Source: Chitinimonas arctica | GTDB taxonomy: Bacteria > Pseudomonadota > Gammaproteobacteria > Burkholderiales > Chitinimonadaceae | Direction: 5' to 3' | NCBI RefSeq assembly: GCF_007431345.1 | Contig: NZ_CP041730.1 | Coordinates: forward strand, 3,782,001 to 3,846,000 | Length of the DNA: 64,000 nt | Part shown: positions 7,708-17,535 of the stretch, piece by piece | Layout of the letters: every line of letters begins with the position of its first letter | How positions within the stretch are numbered: the first letter of the stretch is position 1 | The notes under the pieces: generated by a model | Databases searched by the model: none | Told to the model about the DNA's origin: nothing | Seen by the model: only the letters and a program-made list of their open reading frames with translations | Program-made: the position numbers and the translations under genes

Positions 7708-8805
7708 ATGGCAGATAACAAGAAACCGCAGTGGGATGTGTGGAAAGAGCTGGACGAGTGGCGCCAGCGCTACAAGGAACTGTCGCCCCTGTTCGCCAAG
7801 GTGGGCGTGGCGCCCGATTTCACCCAGACGATCAACCTGCTGCGGCTGGATCTGCAACGGCGCCCGCCTGCGTCGCCCCTGAACACCGGTGAACGCGACA
7901 AGGATGCGCAGGCGCAGGAGGAGTACAAGCGGGCTTTTACCTCCCACTATGAAGATATCTTCTTCAAGGTGGAAAGCGCGCTGCGCATGCCTTGGCCGCC
8001 GGAGGCCCAGTACCTGGTGCCGCCTATCCTGGAGGAGCTGGAAAACCTGCGGCGGGCCCTGGTCAAGAATCCCTTGGTATCGCCCCCCATGGAAAAGCTC
8101 GATGTACTGATCGAGGAATACGCCGATCTGGACAAGATGGATGAGCGGCTGGATAGGTCCACCATTGCGGCGCGGCGAGCCGAGTTGATCGATGTGCTGG
8201 GTTTCCCTTTGATTGTCCGACGGCAGCTGGCTCATCCGGAGTGGGAATTGCTGCCGCCGCTGGCGAGCGACAGCTACCGGCAATTGCTCAGCACCAAGAT
8301 GGAGCAGTATCGCGGCACCCCCTGGCTGCAGACCAAGCTGTTCGACAAGTGGTTTATCGCACTGGAGTTCGACGCCATCTGGGCCAGCCTCAAGCGAGAT
8401 GCCAATGACCGCGAGCGCATCATCAGCCAGCTCAAGCTCAATTGGCCCAAGCTGGGCAATTGGGCGCCGGATTTTCCCCATGCCGATCTGGTCTGGTATC
8501 TGCTCTTGGTCCTGATCAGCGTGATCGCCCTGTTTGCCGAGTGGTGGTGGACGGCGGCCGGGCTGATCATTTGGCTACAGCTGTCGGTCATCATCGAAAA
8601 ACACCATGCCCAGCTGGTGATCAAGCGTCGGCAGGCGCTGCTGCTGGAGTGCGGGCGTTTCAAGCGGATACGCGATCAGATTTCGTCCGGCAAGTTCGAT
8701 CCGAGCACCGTGTTGCGCCAGCTCAAACAGTTCAATTTCCGGCACTATGTTTCGGAGCAAGGCATGTTGCTGTTGCAATCGATGTCCATGGTAGGGGGCT
8801 TCTGA
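7708..8805 (+). CDS. Hypothetical membrane-anchored protein, 365 residues
   Basis: Long hydrophilic N-terminal region (about residues 1-255) rich in charged and aromatic residues, then two closely spaced hydrophobic segments (about 262-300, WYLLLVLISVIALFAEWWWT and GLIIWLQLSVII) and a basic, amphipathic tail. No signal peptide is seen, so the N-terminal part probably stays in the cytoplasm. I do not recognise the family. It starts 30 bases after the RutE-like gene, so co-transcription is likely, but the functional link is unclear. Confidence 0.75.
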   Translation: MADNKKPQWDVWKELDEWRQRYKELSPLFAKVGVAPDFTQTINLLRLDLQRRPPASPLNTGERDKDAQAQEEYKRAFTSHYEDIFFKVESALRMPWPPEAQYLVPPILEELENLRRALVKNPLVSPPMEKLDVLIEEYADLDKMDERLDRSTIAARRAELIDVLGFPLIVRRQLAHPEWELLPPLASDSYRQLLSTKMEQYRGTPWLQTKLFDKWFIALEFDAIWASLKRDANDRERIISQLKLNWPKLGNWAPDFPHADLVWYLLLVLISVIALFAEWWWTAAGLIIWLQLSVIIEKHHAQLVIKRRQALLLECGRFKRIRDQISSGKFDPSTVLRQLKQFNFRHYVSEQGMLLLQSMSMVGGF

Positions 8806-8975
8806 GCGCGCGCTTTGTTACCATTGCTTAGCCGAAGTTCCCCCTGCGGCAATAATTACTCGCTTGCGGCGGCATGTCGGCGCATTGTGGACGTCCGTGT
8901 CCGGGCGTTGCCGCGCTGGCGATAGGCACTGCCGCCGTCTAAAGTAGATGTGCATAAAACTCGCCCGAGGTCCGG

Positions 8976-10547
8976 ATGAAACCGCTATGTATCGCGCTTC
9001 TGCTTGCGCTCGCTTTTCCCGTATACGCGGCGGAAACGCTTAAATTCTCGATTCGGCAATACCGGGTCGAAGGAAATACCGTGTTGCCGGATGCACGCCT
9101 TCAAGCCACGCTTCAGCCCTTTACCGGGGAGGAGCGCGATTTCGCCGATGTGCAGCGGGCGCTTGAGGCGCTGGAAGGACTCTATCGCAAGGCTGGCTTT
9201 GGGGCTTTGCAGGTTTATCTGCCGGAGCAGGAGCTGAACCAGGGCACCGTGCTGTTCAAGGTGGTGGAGCCTCGCCTCGGCCAGGTGCGGATCGAGGGCA
9301 ATCAGTATTTTGGCGAAGGCAATGTCCGCCGCTCGCTACCGGCACTCCGCCCCGGCGAAATCCCCAATACCGCCGAGATGGCCGCCAATCTGCGCCTGGC
9401 CAATGAGAGCCCGTCGCGGCGGGCCACCGTCACTTTGCAATCCGGTACGACCCCGCAATCGGTCGATGCCGAGGTCAAGGTCAGCGACGAGAAGCCCTGG
9501 CGGGTGTTTTCCAGCCTGGACAACAGCGGCACCCATGAAACCGGCGATACGCGCCTGTCGCTGGGTTTCCAGCATGCCAATCTATTCGATCGCGACCATG
9601 TGTTGACCGGCCAGCTCACCACGTCGCCGGAGCGTCCCAGCAAGGTCAAGATATTCGGCGCGGGTTACCGCCTGCCATTTTACGAGCGGGGCGATAGCCT
9701 CAGCCTGTTCGCCGGTTACTCCAGCGTGGATTCCGGCGCCCTGCAGGGACTGTTCAATATCAGCGGCAAGGGCTCGGTAGCGGGGGCGCGCTATAACCAG
9801 GCCCTGGATAGCCGTGGCGCCTACCAGCACAAGCTGGTGTGGGGACTGGACTGGCGTCGCTTCGATACGCAGACGACCTTTGGCACGGGCGGACGGCTGC
9901 CGGGTAGCCGCTATATCGTGCGGCCGGTCAGCCTGGCTTATCAGGGCCAATGGCAGAACAGCACCTGGTCGCTGGATTTCAACGCGGCCGTGGCCCGTAA
10001 CCTGCCGCAAGGCGCCGATCTGGGACGCGCCGACAGCACTGGCGTGGCGCCCTCCGGCCGGGTCGGCGCCAAGAGCCGCTACAGCGTTGGTCGCTTTGGC
10101 GGCAATGCCTATTTGACCCTGCCGGCCGATTGGACCGGGCATCTGGCCCTGAATAGCCAGTTCAGCGGCGATGCCCTGCCATCGGGCGAGCAGTTCGGCC
10201 TGGGGGGCGCCAACAGCATCCGTGGCTACGAGGAACGGGTGCTGGCCAACGATAAGGGTGTTTCGTTCAACCTGGAGGCCTATACGCCCGATATGGGCAA
10301 GCGGCTGGGTTGGCAAAATCTCAGCCTGCGTATGCTGGCATTTTATGATTGGGGCCGGTTGACGCGTAACGACGCGCTGGCAGGCGAAACGGATAGCGTA
10401 GAACTATCCGGTGCGGGGGTGGGGATAAGGCTGGGCTGGGGCAAGCATGCCTCGGTTCGTTTAGATATTGCCAAGGGTTTGAAGGACATTGCCGGACAGG
10501 ACAAGAGCGATACCAAGGCTCATGTCTCCGCCATTGTTTCCTACTAG
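8976..10547 (+). CDS. Two-partner secretion transporter (TpsB, ShlB/FhaC/HecB family)
   Basis: 523 residues with a signal peptide (about 1-18, cleaving after VYA), POTRA domains in the first about 170 residues (FSIRQYRVEGNTVLPDARLQ; VVEPRLGQVRIEGNQYFGEG), then a 16-strand Omp85-type barrel. The barrel contains the conserved GGANSIRGYEERVL stretch (about 400-420), which corresponds to the functionally essential loop 6 motif (VRGY/IRGY) of FhaC. It exports the TpsA protein encoded 83 bases downstream across the outer membrane. The POTRA domains recognise the TPS domain of the partner. Confidence 0.95.
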   Translation: MKPLCIALLLALAFPVYAAETLKFSIRQYRVEGNTVLPDARLQATLQPFTGEERDFADVQRALEALEGLYRKAGFGALQVYLPEQELNQGTVLFKVVEPRLGQVRIEGNQYFGEGNVRRSLPALRPGEIPNTAEMAANLRLANESPSRRATVTLQSGTTPQSVDAEVKVSDEKPWRVFSSLDNSGTHETGDTRLSLGFQHANLFDRDHVLTGQLTTSPERPSKVKIFGAGYRLPFYERGDSLSLFAGYSSVDSGALQGLFNISGKGSVAGARYNQALDSRGAYQHKLVWGLDWRRFDTQTTFGTGGRLPGSRYIVRPVSLAYQGQWQNSTWSLDFNAAVARNLPQGADLGRADSTGVAPSGRVGAKSRYSVGRFGGNAYLTLPADWTGHLALNSQFSGDALPSGEQFGLGGANSIRGYEERVLANDKGVSFNLEAYTPDMGKRLGWQNLSLRMLAFYDWGRLTRNDALAGETDSVELSGAGVGIRLGWGKHASVRLDIAKGLKDIAGQDKSDTKAHVSAIVSY

Positions 10548-10630
10548 ATACATAGCGTACCCGCCGCTGAACCGAAATCCGACCATTCCGGCGACCCGTT
10601 CGCCTCCGCCGTGTGGCGGAAGGAGTCAAT

Positions 10631-13600
10631 ATGAGTAATATGCGCCAGCCCCGTTTCGTGCTGAATTCGCTCGTCCTGGCGACCCTTGCCTGCTACTGCC
10701 CCACCGCGCTGGCCAACCCCGCCGGCGCCACCGTGGTGTCCGGCAGCGCCAGCGTTCAGCAGCAGGGCAACCAGTTGCTGATCGCCAATACGCCTGGCGC
10801 CATCATCAACTGGTCGTCCTTCTCCATCGGCCAGGGCGAGTTGACCCGCTTTGTGCAGCAGGGTGGCGACAGTGCGGTGCTGAACCGGGTGATCGGGCAG
10901 GATGCGTCCCAGATCCTCGGCCAACTGCAATCCAATGGTCGGGTATTCCTGATCAACCCCAATGGCATCGTGTTCGGCCAGGGCGCGCAAGTCGATACCG
11001 CCGGCTTGGTGGCTTCCACGCTCAATATCAGCGATCAGGATTTCCAGTCCGGCCGATTGCGCTTCCAGGGCGGCGAGGGCGGTTCCATCCGCAATGCAGC
11101 CCATCTCAATACCAGCCAGGGTGGTTTCGTCTATCTGATCGCGCCGGCGATTGAGAATAGCGGCGTGATCGTGTCGCCTCAGGGTGAGATCGTATTGGCG
11201 GCCGGCCATAGCGTGGAATTGGTCGATGGCGTGGATACCAGCCTGCGCGTCAAGCTGAGCGCGGATAGGGGCGAGGCCGTCAATGTCGGCCAGTTGATCG
11301 CCGAGCAAGGGCGTATCGGCATCTTCGCGGCGGCCATTCGGCAGCAGGGGGTGGCCATCGCCAACCGGGCCGAACGGGGCGCGGGCGGGCAGATCGTCTT
11401 CAAGGCCGGATCGGATATCACCCTGGCCGCGGGTAGCCAGACCCGCGCCCAGGGCGGCGAAGTGAAGGTGGACGCGGGCCGGCGGCTGCAGGTCGATGGC
11501 GACGTGGATGTGTCGAACCAGTCCGGGAAGGGCGGTTTGGCCAGTCTGTTGGGTAACGATGTCAGCGTCGATGCCCTGATCGACGCCAGTGGCCGGGACG
11601 GCGGCGGTAGCATCCTGGTCGGCGGCGATTTCCATGGCGCCAATCCGGCGGTACGCAATGCCCAGTTCACGGCACTGGGCGAGAAGGCCAGGCTTAACGC
11701 CGATGCCGGCGGACGGGGCGATGGCGGCACGGCGGTGGTCTGGGCCGACCAGCGCACCCATGCGCTCGGCAAGGTCAGCGCCAGGGGGGGCGCGCTCGGC
11801 GGCAACGGCGGCAATGTGGAAATATCGGGCAAGCAACAGCTGAGTTTCCAGGCCGATGTCGATACGCGCGCCGCCAAGGGCAAAGTGGGGCATTTACTGC
11901 TCGATCCCGCCAATTGGACCGTCTGCGCCAACGTGGGCCCGGGTTGCGATCAGGATGTGGGCTTTATCACCGGGGCGACAACGAATGTCACGCTGTCGGT
12001 TGCCAATCACCTGATCTTCGATTCCAGCGTGGGCACGCAATCGCTCGCCTATGATATGACGCTCGAATCCACGGTCGGCGACGTCAAGCTCAATCCCTCC
12101 GTCAGCCTGACGTCCGGCGGCGTGATGAAGCTGATCGCCTTCAACCAGATACTGCTGGACAACGCCAGCTTGAGCGGCTCGCAGGTCGAATTGCACGCCG
12201 GTTCGGGCGGGATCAGCCAGACCGGCACCATCAACAGCTCGGTGGTGAAGCTGACCACCGCGGGTGGCGATGCGAGCCTGAGCGGCCTCACCAGCGGCAG
12301 TGGCTCGGTGAGCCTGGATGCCACCCTGACGGGCAGCGGCAATACCTTGTCGGTGGATAGCGGTGTGACGCTGATGCTGGCTGGCCTGAGCTGGAACGGT
12401 ACGGCCAACCTCACGGTGGCCAACGGCGGTATCAGCCAGAGTGTGCCGATTACCGTCCAGCGTCTAAACGCCATGACGTCGGGCACATCGGGCGCGGCCA
12501 CCGATATCTCGCTGGGCATCGGCAGCAACCAGATCGATGAATTGCAGGCACAGATCGACTGCAGCGGCGGCGGCTGCTCGCGGTATATCAATGTGGGGTC
12601 CAGTTCGGCACTGCAGATCGCCGGCACGGGGGTGACCAACAATACCTCGGGCTCGGCAATACTTACCGGCAGTGGCGGCATCTTCCTCAACGATGCCCAG
12701 GTGGCGGCGCCCAGCGTGACCTTGTTGGCACCGGGCAATGCGCTGACCTCGACCGGTACCTCGGGCGTGGTACGCGGCAACAATATCTATCTGCAGAATA
12801 ACGGCGAAGGCGGTTACACCGGCAGCGTCGGCACCGAGGCCTCGCCATTCAAGATTGCTTCATGGACCGGGACCGCCAGCCAACTCTATCTTTCCTTCGG
12901 CGGGGGCGGGCTGAGTTCGGTCGATCTGGTCAGCAGTCACGATATCCAGCTGTATACGCTGGAGCTGAGCGCCAATGCCCGTCTGTTCCTGCAGTCGGCC
13001 ATGGCGGTCGATACCTACAATATCGCCTCCATCAATACCGGCACGTCCGATCTGACCCTGAAAAGCCTGGGCGGACTCTTGACCCTCAGCCCGAGCGCCA
13101 ATCTGTCCGGTCACAACGTTACGCTCGGCAGCGGGGCAACGACGCCTTTCACCACGGGTAGCCTGGTGCTGACGGCCACCGATATCGCCAAGCTGGTCAC
13201 CGGCGGTACGCTGGACATCAGCGCGGCCAGCGCCATTTCCGGCGTTAACGGCGTGCTGTTCGGCGCGGGGGGCGACGCTACGCTGCAAAGCGCGGTCAGC
13301 AGCTCGGCCGGGAATGTCATCCTGGCCACCTCCGGCAACTTCCATCGCATGGGTGCGGGCGCACTGGTGCCGGGCGGCGGCGGACATTACGAGATCTGGT
13401 CGACCAACCCTACCCTGGATACCCTGAACGGGCTGATCCCGGATTTCAAGCAATACAATGCCATCGCGGGCACCAGCACGGTGCTGGGCAGCGGCAATGG
13501 CTTGCTGTATAGCGTGGCGCCTACCGTGACTGTGGGTTTGGGCGGTTCGACCAGCAAGGGCTACGACGGCACCACCGCGATCTCGACCACCGGCATCACC

Positions 13601-16600
13601 TATACCGCCACGCCCGATATCGCGCTGGGCGATATCTTCACGCCGACCGGGACCTCGGCGAGCCTGGCGGACAAGAATGCGGGTTCCGGCAAGTCCGTGA
13701 CGGTGTCGGGCATCGCCGTGACGGCCAAGGATGGCAATAATGTGCCTATCCTCGGCTATCAATTGGCCTCTACCAGTGCCATGGGCAATGTCGGCATGGT
13801 CAATCCGGCGAGTTTGTCGGTCAGTACCGGCAATGTCAGCAAGGTTTACGATGCGGGCATCAGCGCGGCTGGTACAGCCGTCGTCACCGCCGGTACCGTG
13901 TACGCCGGCGATAGCGTCAGCGGCGGTACCTTTGCCTTTGCGGACAAAAACGTCGGCAGCGGCAACAAGACGGTCCATGTCAGCGGCGTGACCGTGGGCG
14001 ATGGCGTGAACAACGCCAATTACACGGTGAGCTATGTGGACAATCTCACCAGTACCATCTCGCCACTCTCGGTTTCCTTGTCCGGCGTGCTCGCCAACGA
14101 TAAGACCTATGACGGCAATACCACGGCAACGATCAGCAGTTTCGGTAGCTTGAGCGGTGTGCTCGGCGGCGATACCGTCGGCATCAGCGGCGGCACGGGC
14201 AACTTTATCGACAAGAACGTGGGCACCAACAAGGCGGCCACCATCATTGGCCTGACACTGACCGGGGCGGATGCGGGCAATTACCTGTTCAATCCCGCCG
14301 TCAGTACCACCGCGCAGATCACGCAGAAGCACCTGGCCCTGAGCGGCACCGTGATCGACAACAAGGTCTACGACGGTAGCGACATGGCCAACGTAAGCAG
14401 CTTGGGCAGCCTGACCGGTATCGTCGGCGCCGACGTGGTCAGCGGCAGCGGCGGCTCGGCCAGCTTCGCGGACAAGCATGCCGGTTTGGCCAAACCGGTG
14501 ACCCTGAGCGGGGTGACCCTGAGCGGTACCGATAGCGGCAATTACAAGATTCTGGCCGCCGTCGTCGGCAACGCCGACATCACGCCCAAGAGCCTCACAC
14601 TGAGCGGTGTGGCGGTCAGCGACAAGGTCTACGACGGCACCAATGTCGCCGCCATCAGCAGCCTGGGCAGCCTGAGCGGAATTATCGTCGAAGATGACGT
14701 GTCATCCAGCGGCGGCACTGCCACCTTTATCGATAAGCATGTCGGTACGGGTAAGAGCATCAGTGTCAGCGGCTTGACGCTGAGCGGCATGGATGCCGGC
14801 AATTACACCTTCGCCGGTTCGGTTTCCACCAGCGCGGCCATTACCCCGCTGACGGTACAACTCAACGGGCTTTCGGTGGCCAACAAGGTGTATGACGGGA
14901 CCACGGTCGCCTTGCTGGGCAATCCGGGTAGCCTGAGCGGCACGATAGCCGGCGACGATGTCAGCGCCGGTGGGCTCGATGCCAAGTTTGGCGACAAGAA
15001 CGTGGGTGCCGGCAAGGCGGTGACCGTGAGCGGTGTGATTCTGAGCGGCGCCGATGCGGGCAACTACCTGGTCACGCTACCCAGCGGATTCAGCGCCAAC
15101 ATCACCCCGGCCACCCTGACCCTGGGCGGCAGTGCCGGCGGCAATACCAAGACCTATGACGGCAATACGCTGGCGACCCTGAGCAATTTCGGCACTCTCG
15201 AAGGCCTGGTCGCGGGCGATGCGGTCAATGTCACCGGGAAAGGCGAATATGCCGACCGACACGTCGGCATCGGCAAGGCCATCACGGTCACACAGCTGGC
15301 GCTGGCCGGACAGGATGCCGGTAACTACACCTTGGGTACCAGCAGCCTGCAGGCCAGCGGCGAAATCCTGCGCCTGGCTTCGGTGAACTGGGTGGGCGGC
15401 AATAGCGGCAGCTGGGGCGAGGCGGCCAATTGGACCGGCGGGGCGATTCCGGATCGGCAAAACGTGGCGGCGGTAGTGCTGCCCGTCGGCGTGACGGTCA
15501 GCTACGACGCGACCCTGCAGGGCGATACCAAGTTGGAGCAATTGAGCGGCGGCGGTAATGTGGCGATGTCGGGCGGACAGTTGGCGGTGGCATCTTCCGC
15601 CAATGTGGGCGGCTGGCAGCAGAGCGGCGGCAGTTTCAGCGCGGCCGCACTGACCGTGGCCAATAGCTTCCAGCAAACCGGCGGCAGCATCGCGCTGTCC
15701 GGCGGTAAATTGGACGCCAATCAGAGCAGTGGCGGCATGCTGGTCGGCGAGATCACCGCCGGCCAGATCAGTCTGACTTCGCAGGGGGATATCCTCAGCG
15801 GCATCGGTACCGGCAACACCTTGCGGGCGGATACCGCCAGCCTGACCGCCGGCGGCCGGGTCGGCCTGCCCAGTACCAGCCTGAATAAATTGCAGGTCGC
15901 GGCGGTGGGGAATGTGGACCTGGTCAATTCTCTCGCGCTGAGCGTGCTGTCGGCCTCCTCCAGCAGCGGCAACATCAAGATCGAAGCGAATGGCGGTCTC
16001 ACTACCGTGGACACCGTGGTCGCGGCCGGTACGATAGAGCTGATCACCCATAGCCCGATGCAGATCGGCAGCGGCGGTATCCAGGCCGGCCAGGGCATTG
16101 CCTTGCGTTCCGGCGAGAATACCGGCGACGACGATATCACCCTCAACGGCAATCTCCAGTCCACCACCGGTGGTTGCGATATCACTGCCGGCGGCAGCAT
16201 CGCCCAGAATGGCAATATCGGCCTGGGTGGCAATGGCAACGTGAATCTGAAGGCGCTCACCGGCGGTCTGACCATGGCGAACGGCGCGGCCACTTCGACC
16301 AATGGCGGCGGCATCGCCTACCAGGCCGTGGGTGATGTGGTGCTGGGCTACCTGGATGCGGGTACCGGCTCGGTAGCCGTCAGCGCCAGCCAGGGCGGTG
16401 TGCTGTCGGCAGCGGCGGGGCTGACCAACGTTCGCGGCGGCCAGCTGAATGTGAATGCGGGCGGCAAGATCGAACTGGGTGCGGATGTGCCGGCAGGCCA
16501 GCTGAAATTGACCAGCGCCATCGGCAACAGCGTGGTGCGCGACCGCAACGGCGTTATCCTGTCGAACGATGGCGGCGTGCCGGTCAGTACCGACCAGGCC

Positions 16601-16786
16601 CAGACCCAGACCATTACCGGTCTATCCAATGTGGGCACCCAGATCAACGACGCGGCCGAGGTCAAGGACGACCAGCAGCAGAAGATCGATCAGCAGTCGG
16701 ATACCAAGCAAAAGACGGATAGTCAGTCGGACGATAAGGCCAACGGGAGCAGCGATGAAAAGCGCAGAAAAGCCAAGAAGTGCTGA
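10631..16786 (+). CDS. Two-partner secretion exoprotein (TpsA) with filamentous haemagglutinin N-domain and YDG repeats
   Basis: 2051 residues; ATG 10631 follows GGAAGGAG. After a signal peptide (about 1-27) comes the TPS secretion domain with SSFSIGQGELTRFVQ, AVLNRVIG and FLINPNGIVFGQ, the hallmarks recognised by TpsB. A long beta-helical shaft follows. Seven tandem YDG repeats of about 86 residues lie at about 970-1590, each of the form KVYDGTT...GSLSG...GD.V...G...F.DKNVG.GK.V.VSG..L.G.DAGNY. The C-terminus is hydrophilic (Gln/Asp/Lys-rich) and ends KAKKC, a terminal Cys that might anchor or cross-link the protein as seen in some HMW-type adhesins. Probably a large surface adhesin or matrix protein. 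Confidence 0.94.
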   Translation: MSNMRQPRFVLNSLVLATLACYCPTALANPAGATVVSGSASVQQQGNQLLIANTPGAIINWSSFSIGQGELTRFVQQGGDSAVLNRVIGQDASQILGQLQSNGRVFLINPNGIVFGQGAQVDTAGLVASTLNISDQDFQSGRLRFQGGEGGSIRNAAHLNTSQGGFVYLIAPAIENSGVIVSPQGEIVLAAGHSVELVDGVDTSLRVKLSADRGEAVNVGQLIAEQGRIGIFAAAIRQQGVAIANRAERGAGGQIVFKAGSDITLAAGSQTRAQGGEVKVDAGRRLQVDGDVDVSNQSGKGGLASLLGNDVSVDALIDASGRDGGGSILVGGDFHGANPAVRNAQFTALGEKARLNADAGGRGDGGTAVVWADQRTHALGKVSARGGALGGNGGNVEISGKQQLSFQADVDTRAAKGKVGHLLLDPANWTVCANVGPGCDQDVGFITGATTNVTLSVANHLIFDSSVGTQSLAYDMTLESTVGDVKLNPSVSLTSGGVMKLIAFNQILLDNASLSGSQVELHAGSGGISQTGTINSSVVKLTTAGGDASLSGLTSGSGSVSLDATLTGSGNTLSVDSGVTLMLAGLSWNGTANLTVANGGISQSVPITVQRLNAMTSGTSGAATDISLGIGSNQIDELQAQIDCSGGGCSRYINVGSSSALQIAGTGVTNNTSGSAILTGSGGIFLNDAQVAAPSVTLLAPGNALTSTGTSGVVRGNNIYLQNNGEGGYTGSVGTEASPFKIASWTGTASQLYLSFGGGGLSSVDLVSSHDIQLYTLELSANARLFLQSAMAVDTYNIASINTGTSDLTLKSLGGLLTLSPSANLSGHNVTLGSGATTPFTTGSLVLTATDIAKLVTGGTLDISAASAISGVNGVLFGAGGDATLQSAVSSSAGNVILATSGNFHRMGAGALVPGGGGHYEIWSTNPTLDTLNGLIPDFKQYNAIAGTSTVLGSGNGLLYSVAPTVTVGLGGSTSKGYDGTTAISTTGITYTATPDIALGDIFTPTGTSASLADKNAGSGKSVTVSGIAVTAKDGNNVPILGYQLASTSAMGNVGMVNPASLSVSTGNVSKVYDAGISAAGTAVVTAGTVYAGDSVSGGTFAFADKNVGSGNKTVHVSGVTVGDGVNNANYTVSYVDNLTSTISPLSVSLSGVLANDKTYDGNTTATISSFGSLSGVLGGDTVGISGGTGNFIDKNVGTNKAATIIGLTLTGADAGNYLFNPAVSTTAQITQKHLALSGTVIDNKVYDGSDMANVSSLGSLTGIVGADVVSGSGGSASFADKHAGLAKPVTLSGVTLSGTDSGNYKILAAVVGNADITPKSLTLSGVAVSDKVYDGTNVAAISSLGSLSGIIVEDDVSSSGGTATFIDKHVGTGKSISVSGLTLSGMDAGNYTFAGSVSTSAAITPLTVQLNGLSVANKVYDGTTVALLGNPGSLSGTIAGDDVSAGGLDAKFGDKNVGAGKAVTVSGVILSGADAGNYLVTLPSGFSANITPATLTLGGSAGGNTKTYDGNTLATLSNFGTLEGLVAGDAVNVTGKGEYADRHVGIGKAITVTQLALAGQDAGNYTLGTSSLQASGEILRLASVNWVGGNSGSWGEAANWTGGAIPDRQNVAAVVLPVGVTVSYDATLQGDTKLEQLSGGGNVAMSGGQLAVASSANVGGWQQSGGSFSAAALTVANSFQQTGGSIALSGGKLDANQSSGGMLVGEITAGQISLTSQGDILSGIGTGNTLRADTASLTAGGRVGLPSTSLNKLQVAAVGNVDLVNSLALSVLSASSSSGNIKIEANGGLTTVDTVVAAGTIELITHSPMQIGSGGIQAGQGIALRSGENTGDDDITLNGNLQSTTGGCDITAGGSIAQNGNIGLGGNGNVNLKALTGGLTMANGAATSTNGGGIAYQAVGDVVLGYLDAGTGSVAVSASQGGVLSAAAGLTNVRGGQLNVNAGGKIELGADVPAGQLKLTSAIGNSVVRDRNGVILSNDGGVPVSTDQAQTQTITGLSNVGTQINDAAEVKDDQQQKIDQQSDTKQKTDSQSDDKANGSSDEKRRKAKKC

Positions 16787-17519
16787 GCCGGGCCGTTACG
16801 GTCCTTTGATCGCCCTGCTCAGCGTGCTGCTGTTGGTGCCCGCCTATGCAGCGCAGGCTGGTACGGTCACGCAGCTGGCGGGCGTGCTGACGGCGCGCAA
16901 GCTGGATGGCGGCGTGAAGATATTGGGTATGCAATCCTTGGTGGATAGCGGCGACACCCTGGCAACCGGGGTGAACACCTATGCCAGGCTCAAGTTCTCG
17001 GATGGCGGCGAGCTGACGCTGCGTCCCAATACCCAGCTGCGTATCGACGATTACAAGTTCGACCAGGCCAAGCCGCAGGAAGACAATGCATTTTTTCGGT
17101 TGGTGAAAGGCGGTTTGCGGGCCGTGACCGGGCTGGTCGGAAAACGCAGTGGCGTCGATAGCTACCGCATGGCCACGCCGACGGCTACCATCGGTATTCG
17201 CGGCACCAATTTCGGCCTGTTATTCTGCCAAAAAGAGGAAAGCGACTGCGACGACTACCGCAACAACGCCGGGGTCGCGCCGGGCGACGGGCTCTACCTG
17301 GATGTGGCGGAAGGGCGAATCACCGCCAGCAACGAAGGCGGCCAGCAGGAATACGCGGCTGGCCAGTTTGGTTTCGTCGCCACCACCACCAGTCCGCCTA
17401 TCGCGCTACCGCCCAGCAGCGGCGTGCCGATTGCAACCGATAAGGGCACTAATAAGCCGATCGAATCGGTGCTGGGGAATTCGGTCAATCAGAAGGATTT
17501 CGAATGTACGGTTGATTGA
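16755..17519 (+). CDS. FecR-domain secreted protein of the TPS locus
   Basis: 254 residues; the start at 16755 (GGGAG at 16745-16749) lies inside the end of tpsA, a 32-base overlap that implies coupling. A signal peptide (about 1-35, YAAQAGTV) precedes a FecR-type domain: LVDSGDTLATGVNTYARLKF, GELTLRPNTQLRIDDYKFDQ and FRLVKGGLRAVTGLVGK, then TATIGIRGTNFGLLFC. This periplasmic FecR fold without a sigma-regulator TM helix often sits beside large surface proteins. A role in TpsA export, stability or anchoring is inferred from the overlap. Two Cys near residues 156-161 (FCQKEESDC) may form a disulphide. Confidence 0.88.
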   Translation: MKSAEKPRSAEPGRYGPLIALLSVLLLVPAYAAQAGTVTQLAGVLTARKLDGGVKILGMQSLVDSGDTLATGVNTYARLKFSDGGELTLRPNTQLRIDDYKFDQAKPQEDNAFFRLVKGGLRAVTGLVGKRSGVDSYRMATPTATIGIRGTNFGLLFCQKEESDCDDYRNNAGVAPGDGLYLDVAEGRITASNEGGQQEYAAGQFGFVATTTSPPIALPPSSGVPIATDKGTNKPIESVLGNSVNQKDFECTVD

Positions 17520-17535
17520 TATCGCGCCGCGCCGC

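Noticed and set aside
10544..11893. 449-residue minus-strand frame
   Set aside because: Antisense to the tpsA secretion domain, which carries the NPNG and AVLNRV motifs.
12860..14479. 539-residue minus-strand frame
   Set aside because: It is the antisense of the repetitive tpsA gene; translation is biased to Gly/Ala/Arg/Asp and has no domain.
10631..16786. Possible contact-dependent inhibition (CdiA-type) toxin
   Set aside because: No VENN or similar pretoxin motif, no C-terminal nuclease domain, and no immunity gene; the C-terminus is a short Lys/Gln/Asp-rich tail.
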